Of a stretch of DNA of 64,000 bases, positions 1 to 7,621 are shown in pieces; the stretch's first letter is position 1, and each line of letters starts with the position of its first letter. The translations under genes were made by a program, and so were the position numbers. This DNA comes from CAMYMQ01 sp963730305. Lineage in GTDB: Bacteria > Pseudomonadota > Alphaproteobacteria > Bin65. The stretch lies in the NCBI GenBank assembly GCA_963730305.1, contig CAVSRB010000009.1:124001-188000 (forward strand), read 5' to 3'. The notes under the pieces are model-generated. The model ran no database searches, had not been told where the DNA came from, and saw only the letters and a list, made by a program, of their open reading frames with translations.

Positions 1-544
1 TCGGCCGCGGCTTGATCGGGACGGTGCGGGGCGCCTTGGGCGCGGGCGCGTCCTTGGGCCTGGCCTTCAGCGCCATCTTGTAGACCGCCGCGGCGCCGGG
101 CTGGTCGCCGTATTTCTCCATCCACTGGCGCAGCGCGTCGTAGTCCGGCTGGTAGTCGGCGCGCATGAAGCGCTCGCGCAGCACCTGGCCGATCAGGATG
201 TCGTTCTTGAGCTGCTTGATCTCCGAGTCGGCCTGTGGCCAGTCGCCCTTGCTCTGGGCCTTCTCGATCTTGCGGTAGAGCGCGATGTCGGCGTCGGACA
301 GGACCTGCGGCACGTCCACCGCCATGACCACCGGGATGCCGCGCCCGCGGATGCCCTTCCAGCCATCCGGCCGGGTCGGCTCGCGCAGGTGCAGCTTGCC
401 GAGCGCGAACCGCTTGATCGCGTCGAGGTCGGGGCCGAAGGCCGCGCCCGGGATCGGCTGGGTGTCGCTGTCGTCCCAGCAGCCGGCCAGGGCCGCGCAC
501 ACCAAGGCCGAGGCGAGGATGCGCTTGACCAGGCGGCCGGTCAC
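1..544 (-). CDS. Soluble lytic murein transglycosylase, N-terminal part (runs off the window)
   Basis: This is the first roughly 180 codons of a protein that continues beyond base 1. A GTG start at 544 lies 10 bases after the stop of the uracil-DNA glycosylase gene, so the two are probably co-transcribed. The N-terminus has a hydrophobic stretch ending in LAGC near residue 22, which fits a lipoprotein signal. The following sequence (LSDADIALYRKIEKAQSKGDW, then a helical superhelix-like region with DYDALRQWMEKYGDQP) resembles the N-terminal U-shaped domain of alphaproteobacterial Slt-type transglycosylases, which cleave peptidoglycan in the periplasm. The catalytic domain is outside the window, so the call rests on the N-terminal domain only. 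Confidence 0.65.
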   Translation of the reverse strand, partial: MTGRLVKRILASALVCAALAGCWDDSDTQPIPGAAFGPDLDAIKRFALGKLHLREPTRPDGWKGIRGRGIPVVMAVDVPQVLSDADIALYRKIEKAQSKGDWPQADSEIKQLKNDILIGQVLRERFMRADYQPDYDALRQWMEKYGDQPGAAAVYKMALKARPKDAPAPKAPRTVPIKPRP

Positions 545-554
545 GGGCAGCGCC

Positions 555-1430
555 TCAGCCGGCCGGCGTGTCGGCGCCGTCCAGCCGGGCCTTGATCGCG
601 AGCAGGTCGCGCCAGGCCTCGCGCTTGTGCTGGGGGCTGCGCAGCAGGTAGGCGGGGTGGAAGGTCGGCATCGCCGCGATCGGCGGCTCGCCGCGGGCCT
701 GCATGCCGGCGGTCCGGTAGTCGAACCAGCGGCCGCGCAGGCGGGTGATGCCCTCGCTCTTCTGGAGCATGGTCTTGGCCGACGGCCCGCCCAGGAAGAC
801 CAGCACCCGCGGCGCGGCCAGCTCGATATGGCGCTCGACGAAGGGGCGGCAGACGGCGACCTCGGCGGTGCTCGGCTCGCGGTTGCCGGGCGGCCGCCAG
901 AAGATGATGTTGGAGATGTAGGCGTTGTTCGCCCGCGACAGACCGATCCACTCGATCATGCGGTCGAGGAGCTGGCCGCTGGGACCGACGAAGGGCAGGC
1001 CCTGGCGGTCCTCGTCGGCGCCCGGCGCCTCGCCCAGGAACATCACGCCGCCGGACGGGTCGCCGTCGGCGAAGACGGTGTTCATCGCCGTCTTCTTGAG
1101 CGCGCAGCCGTCGAAGTCCTCGACCGCCGCCTTGAGCTCGGCCAGGGTCGCCGCGCCCTCGGCGAGCGCTTCGGCGCCGCGCACGGTGGCGTCGGTCGAC
1201 CGCAGCGCGGCCGCCGGCTCGATGCGCGCCGGTGCGGCTGCCGGCGCGGGCGCCATCGCCATATCTCGCGCAGCCGCAGGGGGCGGCGCCGCGGCCTCGC
1301 GCGCCGATCTCTGTGCGGCCTTTTGGGCGGCCGCGGCGTAGCGATCGACCGGGGCGTCCAGCAGCGCCTCGTCGGCGCCGGCCTCGATCTGATACCGCAA
1401 CAATTCCGTGACCGTTCCCCGATCCAGCAT
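555..1430 (-). CDS. Uracil-DNA glycosylase, family 4-like
   Basis: This 291-residue protein removes uracil from DNA to start base-excision repair. After an Ala/Pro-rich N-terminal region of about 95 residues, the glycosylase domain shows motif I GEAPGADED (residues 133-141) and motif II HPAYLLR (258-264). Family 4 enzymes normally bind a 4Fe-4S cluster with four cysteines. Here only C109 and C194 are seen; the other two positions appear as K112 and W178, so the cluster is probably lost or altered. The ATG at 1430 is divergent from the ETF-QO gene across a 144-base gap, and the transglycosylase follows 10 bases downstream. The family is secure; the Fe-S state is inference. Confidence 0.9.
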   Translation of the reverse strand: MLDRGTVTELLRYQIEAGADEALLDAPVDRYAAAAQKAAQRSAREAAAPPPAAARDMAMAPAPAAAPARIEPAAALRSTDATVRGAEALAEGAATLAELKAAVEDFDGCALKKTAMNTVFADGDPSGGVMFLGEAPGADEDRQGLPFVGPSGQLLDRMIEWIGLSRANNAYISNIIFWRPPGNREPSTAEVAVCRPFVERHIELAAPRVLVFLGGPSAKTMLQKSEGITRLRGRWFDYRTAGMQARGEPPIAAMPTFHPAYLLRSPQHKREAWRDLLAIKARLDGADTPAG

Positions 1431-1574
1431 GGCGCGTGTCCTTCCGTTGCGCTATGTCTGTTCGCGGTTCACAACCTAATCTATATCCTTACGGGCCGAT
1501 CGTCGCCATTGTTGCCACGATTGACGCTCTGATAGCGACCCAGCAACGACACGATAGCGGGAACAGGGGAGCCG

Positions 1575-3236
1575 ATGTCGGATACCGAAGCCGCGCGCGA
1601 ATCAATGGAATACGACGTCGTGATCGTCGGCGCCGGCCCGTCGGGCCTGGCTGCCGCGATCCGGCTCAAGCAGCTTGCCGCGGAGCGCGAGGCCGAGGTG
1701 TCCGTGTGCGTGCTGGAGAAGGGCTCCGAGGTCGGCAGCCACATCCTGTCGGGCGCGGTGCTCGACACGCGCGCGCTCGACGAGCTGATCCCCGACTGGA
1801 AGGAGCAGGGCGCGCCGATCAACACTCCGGTGACCGAGGACCGTTTCCTGATGCTGTCGGAGACGGGCGGCTTCAAGGTCCCCAACCTCCTGCTGCCCGG
1901 CTGCTTCAAGAACCACGGCAACTACATCATCAGCCTCGGCAACCTGTGCCGTTGGCTGGGCGAGCAGGCCGAGGCGCTGGGCGTCGAGATCTATCCCGGC
2001 TTCGCCGCCTCCGAGGTGCTCTACGACGAGGGCGGCAAGGTTTATGGCGTCGCCACCGGCGACCTCGGCGTCGGCCGCGACGGCGAGCACACGGCCAACT
2101 ACCAGCGGGGCATGGAGCTCCACGCCAAATACACCTTCTTCGCCGAGGGCTGCCGCGGCAACCTGGGCAAGGCGCTGGCGGCCAAGTTCGGCCTGCGCGA
2201 CGACGCCGACCCGCCCAGCTACGGCCTCGGCCTGAAGGAGCTGTGGGAGATCGACCCGGCCAGGCACAAGCCCGGCCTGGTCGTGCACAGCGCCGGCTGG
2301 CCGCTCGACCCGTCGACCTACGGCGGCTCCTTCATGTACCACTTCGAGGACAACCTGGTGTCGCTCGGCTTCGTCGTCGGGCTCGACTACCAGAACCCCT
2401 ATCTCGACCCGTTCCGCGAGTTCCAGCGCTTCAAGACCCACCCCAAGGTCGCGCCCTTCTTCGAGGGCGGCAAGCGCATCGCCTACGGCGCCCGGGCGAT
2501 CTACGCCGGCGGCTACCAGGCGCTGCCCAGGCTGACCTTCCCGGGCGGCTGCCTGATCGGCGACGACGCCGGCGTGCTCAACGCGCCGCGGATCAAGGGC
2601 ACGCACACCTCGATGAAGTCGGGCATGATGGCCGCCGAAGCGGCGTTCGCGGCGCTCCAGAGCGAGAGTCCGGCCGACGAGCTGACCGCCTATCCGGCGG
2701 CGTTCAAGGCGAGCTGGGTCAACGACGAGCTCTACCGCGCGCGCAACTTCAAGCCACTGATGAAGAAGGGGCTGCGCCTGGGCGCGTTCCTGTTCGGGAT
2801 CGACCAGAACCTGTTCCGCGGCAAGGCGCCCTGGACCCTGCACGTGACCAAGCCCGACAACGAGTCGCTCAAGCCCAAGGACCAGTTCAAGCCGATCGAC
2901 TATCCGCGACCCGACGGCAAGCTGACCTTCGACCGGCTGACCGACGTTTCCTTCTCGAACACCAATCACGAAGAGAACCAGCCGGTTCACCTGGTGTTGA
3001 AGGATCCCCATATACCGGTGGACTATAATCTGGCCGAATTCGACGCACCCGAGCAACGCTACTGCCCGGCCGGCGTATATGAGATTCTGCGGGACGACGA
3101 CGGGAGCAACCCGCGGCTCCAGATCAACGCCCAGAACTGCGTCCACTGCAAGACATGCGACATCAAGGATCCGAAGCAGAACATCAACTGGGTGCCACCC
3201 GAGGGCGGGGGCGGTCCCAACTACCCCAATATGTAG
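1575..3236 (+). CDS. etfQO: Electron transfer flavoprotein-ubiquinone oxidoreductase
   Basis: This 553-residue membrane-associated flavoprotein passes electrons from electron transfer flavoprotein (fed by acyl-CoA and other dehydrogenases) to ubiquinone. The FAD-binding GAGPSG motif is at residues 19-24. The GLKELWEI and GGYQALPRL stretches are typical of the family. A C-terminal 4Fe-4S ferredoxin region starts at CPAGVYE and includes NCVHCKTCDIKDP, ending with the family's characteristic PPEGGGGPNYPNM tail. The length matches bacterial and mitochondrial homologues. The ATG at 1575 has GGGGAG about 6 bases upstream. It is divergent from the uracil-DNA glycosylase gene and followed by a TPR lipoprotein 30 bases on. 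The ETF alpha and beta genes are not in the window. Confidence 0.96.
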   Translation: MSDTEAARESMEYDVVIVGAGPSGLAAAIRLKQLAAEREAEVSVCVLEKGSEVGSHILSGAVLDTRALDELIPDWKEQGAPINTPVTEDRFLMLSETGGFKVPNLLLPGCFKNHGNYIISLGNLCRWLGEQAEALGVEIYPGFAASEVLYDEGGKVYGVATGDLGVGRDGEHTANYQRGMELHAKYTFFAEGCRGNLGKALAAKFGLRDDADPPSYGLGLKELWEIDPARHKPGLVVHSAGWPLDPSTYGGSFMYHFEDNLVSLGFVVGLDYQNPYLDPFREFQRFKTHPKVAPFFEGGKRIAYGARAIYAGGYQALPRLTFPGGCLIGDDAGVLNAPRIKGTHTSMKSGMMAAEAAFAALQSESPADELTAYPAAFKASWVNDELYRARNFKPLMKKGLRLGAFLFGIDQNLFRGKAPWTLHVTKPDNESLKPKDQFKPIDYPRPDGKLTFDRLTDVSFSNTNHEENQPVHLVLKDPHIPVDYNLAEFDAPEQRYCPAGVYEILRDDDGSNPRLQINAQNCVHCKTCDIKDPKQNINWVPPEGGGGPNYPNM

Positions 3237-3266
3237 GCACCAACCAGGCTGGGAGCTAAGACCGAG

Positions 3267-5012
3267 GTGACCTCTTCGATGGACCGCGCAAGCCCGAGAC
3301 ACGTCGCCCGCTGGGCGGCAACCCTTGCCCTCGCCGGCGTCTTCATGGCCGCCGCCTGTTCCGAAAGCGACAGTCAGCAACCGCCCAAGACCATGGAGGT
3401 CTCGACCGCAGCGGGCGCCTACCTCGCCGGCCGCCACGCGTCGAGCATCAAGGATCCGCGGGCCGCGTCGGACTTCTACGGCCAGGCGCTCGGCCAGCGG
3501 CCGGACAGCGAGCTGGTGCTGGTGCGCGCCTTCAACGCGAACGTCCGCAGCGGCCGCGTCACCGAAGCGGCGGCACTGGCCAAGAAGATCCTGGCGGCGC
3601 ATCCCGACAGCGTCACCGCGAACCTCGTCCTGATCGCCGACGCCGCACGCCGCGAGGCCTACGGCGAGATCGAACCCCGCCTGAAGGCGATGGCCCACCG
3701 GACCAGCACGGGCCTGGCCCAGCCGGTGCTCACCGCGTGGAGCATCTTCGGCACGACCAAGAACGCCGCCGACGCGCTCAAGGCGATGGCGCCGATGCAG
3801 GTCGAGCCCCAGTTCGTGACCTTCTACCTGATCTTTAGCGCGCTGATCGACGACGCGGCGGGCAACATGGCCGACGCCCGCAAGCGCTATGACGAGCTGG
3901 CCAAGCGCCAGACCCTGCCGTCGCTGCGGATGGTCCAGATGATCGCCTCGTTCCAGGCGCGCGACGGCAAGCGCGCCGCCGCCGAGAAGACGATCGAGGG
4001 CTATCTCGACACCAACCCGGATTCGGCCGCCGCGGCGGCGCTGCTCAAGCGGCTGCGCGACAAGGGCACCTTGCCGGCGGTGGTGAAGGACGCGCGCTCG
4101 GGCATCGCCGAGCTCTACATGAACGTGGCGAGCATCTTCCAGTCATCCAGCCGCTACGACCAGGCCCTGTTCTTCGCCCGGCTCGCCGCCCACATCCGGC
4201 CCAACGACCCGATGACGGTCCACCTGCTCGGCGTCATCCTCGAGGACGACGACCAGAACGCCGCGGCGGTCGCGGCGTTCGAGCGGGTGCCGCGCGATTC
4301 GATCTTCTCCTGGCCGGCGCGGATGTCCGAGGCGACCAACCTGATCTCGCTCAAGCGCGACGCCGAGGCGATCAAGCTGCTCACGGCGATGAGCACCGAA
4401 CGCAAGGACCGGTGGGATTCCTACGCCCTGCTCGGCAACCTCTACCGGGCGCGCGGCAAGTTCAAGGAAGCGGTCGCCGCCTACGACAAGGCGATCGCCC
4501 GCATCAAGGTGCCGCAGAAGCGGCACTGGAACATGTTCTACGTCCGCGGCATCGCCCTCGAACGGTCCAAGCAGTGGCCGCGCGCCCAGGCGGACTTCCT
4601 CGAGGCGCTCAAGCTCAGCCCCGACCAGGCCTACGTGCTCAACTACCTGGCCTATTCCTGGGTCGAGCGCGGCGAGAAGCTGGGCGAAGCCAAGGCGATG
4701 CTGCAGAAGGCGCTGCGCCAACGCCCGCATGACGGCTACATCGTCGATTCGGTTGGCTGGGTCGACTACCGCCTGGGCAACTTCAAGGACGCCGTGGCCC
4801 ATCTTGAACGGGCGACCGAGCTGCGGCCGCAGGACCCGACCATCAACGAGCATCTGGGCGACGCCTACTGGCGCATCGGCCGCAAGCACGAAGCCCGGGT
4901 CCAGTGGCGCCGGGCGCTGTCGCTCAACCCGGAGAAGGACACCATCCCGGCGATCAAGAAGAAGCTGGCCCAGGGGATGGAGCCGTTCAAGCCGATCACG
5001 CCGCAGCAGTGA
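3267..5012 (+). CDS. Tetratricopeptide-repeat lipoprotein
   Basis: This 581-residue protein has a hydrophobic N-terminal signal ending in AAAC (Cys31), consistent with a lipoprotein anchored on the periplasmic face. The rest is helical TPR repeats. The clearest are in the C-terminal third, for example WDSYALLGNLYRARGKFKEA, YVLNYLAYSWVERG and PTINEHLGDAYWRIGRKHEA. Such proteins are scaffolds in outer-membrane or cell-envelope assembly; the partner cannot be read from the sequence. The start could be GTG 3267 or ATG 3279, with the same signal region. The stop overlaps the GTG of ispE by three bases, so translation is probably coupled. TPR-lipoprotein then ispE is an arrangement I recall from other alphaproteobacteria. 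Confidence 0.85.
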   Translation: MTSSMDRASPRHVARWAATLALAGVFMAAACSESDSQQPPKTMEVSTAAGAYLAGRHASSIKDPRAASDFYGQALGQRPDSELVLVRAFNANVRSGRVTEAAALAKKILAAHPDSVTANLVLIADAARREAYGEIEPRLKAMAHRTSTGLAQPVLTAWSIFGTTKNAADALKAMAPMQVEPQFVTFYLIFSALIDDAAGNMADARKRYDELAKRQTLPSLRMVQMIASFQARDGKRAAAEKTIEGYLDTNPDSAAAAALLKRLRDKGTLPAVVKDARSGIAELYMNVASIFQSSSRYDQALFFARLAAHIRPNDPMTVHLLGVILEDDDQNAAAVAAFERVPRDSIFSWPARMSEATNLISLKRDAEAIKLLTAMSTERKDRWDSYALLGNLYRARGKFKEAVAAYDKAIARIKVPQKRHWNMFYVRGIALERSKQWPRAQADFLEALKLSPDQAYVLNYLAYSWVERGEKLGEAKAMLQKALRQRPHDGYIVDSVGWVDYRLGNFKDAVAHLERATELRPQDPTINEHLGDAYWRIGRKHEARVQWRRALSLNPEKDTIPAIKKKLAQGMEPFKPITPQQ

Positions 5013-5938
5013 GCGACGGTCCCGACCGGACCGCTCCCGATCGGGTCGTTCCTGACCAGGTGGAGCGGGCGGCGCCGGCCAAGATCAACCTCTACCTCCA
5101 CGTCACCGGGCGGCGGTCCGACGGCTATCACCTGCTCGACAGCCTGATCGCCTTCGCGGCCGTTCACGACGACGTCGCGGTCGCCCGCGCCGACGATCTG
5201 TCGCTCGCGATCGAGGGCCCGTTCGCGGCCGCGCTCGCCGGCGAGGACGACAACCTAGTGCTGCGGGCGGCCCGTGCGCTGGCCGGGGCGGCCGGGGTCG
5301 AGCCGCGCGCGCGGATCACCCTGGTCAAGCGCCTGCCCGTCGCCGGCGGCATCGGTGGCGGCTCGGCCGACGCCGCGGCCGCGCTCCATGCGCTGGCGGC
5401 GTTGTGGGGCGTGCCGGAGGACCTGCCGATCGCCCCGATCGCCCTCGCGCTGGGCGCCGACGTGCCGATGTGCCTCGACGGCCGCGCGGCCTTCGCCGGC
5501 GGCATCGGCGAGGAGTTGACGCCGGTGCCGGCCCTGCCGCCGACGCCATTGCTGCTGATCAATCCCGGCGCGCCATTGTCGACGCCCCGCGTCTTCGCCG
5601 CGCGGCAGGGCGCCTTCTCCGGTCCCGGCCGGTTCACCGAGGCGCCGGCGACAGCGGCCGAGCTCGCGGCGATGCTGTCGTCCCGCCGCAACGATCTGGA
5701 GCCGCCGGCCCGCGCGTTGGCGCCGGCGGTCGGCGCGGCGCTGAACGCCCTGGCGGCTGCGCCCGGCTGCCTGCTGGCGCGAATGTCGGGCAGCGGCGCG
5801 ACCTGCTTCGCGCTGTTCGCGGACGAGGCGGCCTGCGCCGCCGCGGCGCGGGCAATCGCGGTCGATCATCCGGACTGGTGGGTGGCGCCGACGCGCCTGG
5901 TCACCGACGCCGCGACGGTGGCGGCGGGCGACGGTTGA
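5009..5938 (+). CDS. ispE: 4-diphosphocytidyl-2-C-methyl-D-erythritol kinase
   Basis: This 309-residue GHMP-family kinase phosphorylates CDP-methylerythritol with ATP in the MEP route to isoprenoid precursors. The substrate-binding PAKINLYLHV segment lies near residues 23-32 and the glycine-rich ATP motif GGIGGGSAD at 113-121. The C-terminal SGSGATCFALF motif is typical of IspE. The GTG at 5009 overlaps the stop of the preceding TPR gene (GTGA) and gives the normal family length. Longer upstream reading in this frame lies inside the TPR gene and is not needed. It converges with the Sel1-repeat gene across a 42-base gap that holds a GC-rich hairpin. Confidence 0.95.
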   Translation: MSDGPDRTAPDRVVPDQVERAAPAKINLYLHVTGRRSDGYHLLDSLIAFAAVHDDVAVARADDLSLAIEGPFAAALAGEDDNLVLRAARALAGAAGVEPRARITLVKRLPVAGGIGGGSADAAAALHALAALWGVPEDLPIAPIALALGADVPMCLDGRAAFAGGIGEELTPVPALPPTPLLLINPGAPLSTPRVFAARQGAFSGPGRFTEAPATAAELAAMLSSRRNDLEPPARALAPAVGAALNALAAAPGCLLARMSGSGATCFALFADEAACAAAARAIAVDHPDWWVAPTRLVTDAATVAAGDG

Positions 5939-5966
5939 CGGCCCGGCCCGGGCGGGCGGGCCGTTG
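5938..5966. terminator. Hairpin between convergent ispE and Sel1 genes
   Basis: The 8-base arms ACGGCCCG (5938-5945) and CGGGCCGT (5957-5964) pair perfectly around an 11-base GC-rich centre. It lies in the short gap between two convergent genes, so it could end transcription in both directions. No run of T follows on the plus strand beyond TTGT, so the call is tentative. Confidence 0.4.
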
Positions 5967-5980
5967 TCCGATCATCGGGA

Positions 5981-7525
5981 TCAGTTGGGCGAGAGCTTGA
6001 AGCGCTGGTTGTGCTCGCGCGCCAGCTCGTTGGCGCGGTCGCGCTCCTCGTCGGTGGTCTTGTAGGAGATGTTCTCCAGCCGCTCGGCGGCGAGCTTGTG
6101 GCCCCGCTGCGCGGCCAGGATGAACCACTTCAGCGCCTGGACCTTGTCCTTCTTGACCCCCAGGCCCTTGTCGTAGATCTGGCCGAGCGTGTACTGGGCG
6201 TTCATCTCGCCCAATTCGGCGGCGCGTTCGAGATAGGTGCGCGCCCGGGCGTAGTCCTTCTTGACGCCGCGGCCCTCGAGATGGGCGATGCCGACCTGGG
6301 TCAGCGCCAGCACGTAGCCCTGGTCGGCAGCGCGCTGGTAGAGCAGCGTCGCCTCGACCAGGCTCTTCTTCACGCCGATGCCGCGATCGTACATCACGCC
6401 CAGCGCGTACTGGGCGTCCGCGAGCTCGCCCGTCTGCGCGGCGGCGGTGAGCCAGCGCGCGGCCTCGGCCGGGTTGCGCTCGACGCCGTCGCCGCGGATG
6501 TACAGCTTGGCCAGCTCGAACTGGGCATAGGGATTGCCGGCGTCGGCCGCCCGCTTGTACCAGTCGATATTGTCCTTGACCGGGCGGGGCATGGCGTCGC
6601 GCGCCACCGTCGCCAGCGCCGCCTTCGACGGCAGCTTGATCGCCGTCTTGGCGGGCTTGGCCTTGGTGCGCCGGTCGGTGGCGTCCGCCACCGCCCTGGC
6701 GTCGTCGGCAACGCTGTTGATCGGCGGCGCCACGTTGGCGCTGCTCCGGGTCGCCGGATCGGGCAGGTAGGGCAGCGACCAGACCAGCCCGGCGATCGCG
6801 ATCAGGATCATCAGCACCGCGGTCCAGAACCACGAGAAGGCCGGCCGGCTGTGCTGCGGCGTGTCCCAGTTGGGCCAGAACCGCCGCTGGGGCTGTTTGG
6901 CCGCGGGCCGGGTGGCGAGCAGCATCGGCTGGTCGGCGCTACGGCGCGTGTTGCGCGCGGTCTCGTGCCGGCGCGCGGTGACGATCCGGGCGAGGCGCTC
7001 CTGCAGCGGGTCCATCGCGTCGCCGGTGTGGCCCGGCACGGCCAGGCCCTCGGTCTCGCCGGCGGCGCGGCGGTCGTTCGCGGCGCGGGGATGGGCGTGC
7101 TGCGCCCGCGCGCTCTCCATGATCGCCTGGGTCAGCCATTCGCTGACCGACATGCCCGACTGGTCGGCCGCCGCCTTGGCGCGGCGCAGGTGCTGGGCCA
7201 TCGCCTCCATGCGGGCATCCGGGCCGCGCGCAGGAGGCGGCGGGTCCGGCGATACTTCGGCGAACGTGCGGGGCGGGGCGGCGGGCGGCATCGTCGCGGC
7301 GGGCGTGTCGGCGTCGTCGGCGCCGGGTTGCGGCGTCTCCGGGGCGTCGGTGCGGGCATTCTCCAGGATCGCGCGGGTCAGCCAGTCCTCGGTGGTCAGA
7401 CCGGCAGCGTTGGCCGCGTCGCGCGCGGCGGACACGGTTTCCGAGTTCAGTGCCTTGTAGGTGACCCGCCGTTCGCTGGAGGAGGCAGCTTCGATCATCT
7501 CGGGATGATACCGATCACTCGCCAT
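5981..7525 (-). CDS. Membrane protein with Sel1 repeats and two short N-terminal helical modules
   Basis: This 514-residue protein starts at ATG 7525; an in-frame TTG at 7561 is the alternative. Two related 20-25-residue modules occur near residues 36-58 and 118-139, with the pattern AA-x(3)-G-(L/M)-(S/T)-x(2)-(E/D)-W-L-T-x-A-I. One transmembrane helix is near residues 233-252 (FWTAVLMILIAIAGLVW). The C-terminal 190 residues form about five Sel1 repeats (for example YAQFELAKLYIRGDGV and AQYTLGQIYDKGLGVKKD). The layout recalls alphaproteobacterial polar-localization proteins of the PodJ type, with cytoplasmic N-terminus and periplasmic Sel1 repeats, but it is much shorter, so that link is only an analogy. 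The upstream ParB-like gene is on the same strand and shares the N-terminal module. Confidence 0.75.
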   Translation of the reverse strand: MASDRYHPEMIEAASSSERRVTYKALNSETVSAARDAANAAGLTTEDWLTRAILENARTDAPETPQPGADDADTPAATMPPAAPPRTFAEVSPDPPPPARGPDARMEAMAQHLRRAKAAADQSGMSVSEWLTQAIMESARAQHAHPRAANDRRAAGETEGLAVPGHTGDAMDPLQERLARIVTARRHETARNTRRSADQPMLLATRPAAKQPQRRFWPNWDTPQHSRPAFSWFWTAVLMILIAIAGLVWSLPYLPDPATRSSANVAPPINSVADDARAVADATDRRTKAKPAKTAIKLPSKAALATVARDAMPRPVKDNIDWYKRAADAGNPYAQFELAKLYIRGDGVERNPAEAARWLTAAAQTGELADAQYALGVMYDRGIGVKKSLVEATLLYQRAADQGYVLALTQVGIAHLEGRGVKKDYARARTYLERAAELGEMNAQYTLGQIYDKGLGVKKDKVQALKWFILAAQRGHKLAAERLENISYKTTDEERDRANELAREHNQRFKLSPN

Positions 7526-7621
7526 TGTCGAACCGGTGTCGTGCCGGCGTTTGTAGTCCAACTTCTATTATATAGTGTATGACTTCGACTTTCGAATATT
7601 TGCCCTTTATACGCAAACATT

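Noticed and set aside
1602..3698. A 698-codon open frame on the minus strand opposite the ETF-QO gene
   Set aside because: No domain and Val/Leu/Arg-rich mirror composition; the plus-strand gene has complete FAD and Fe-S motifs.
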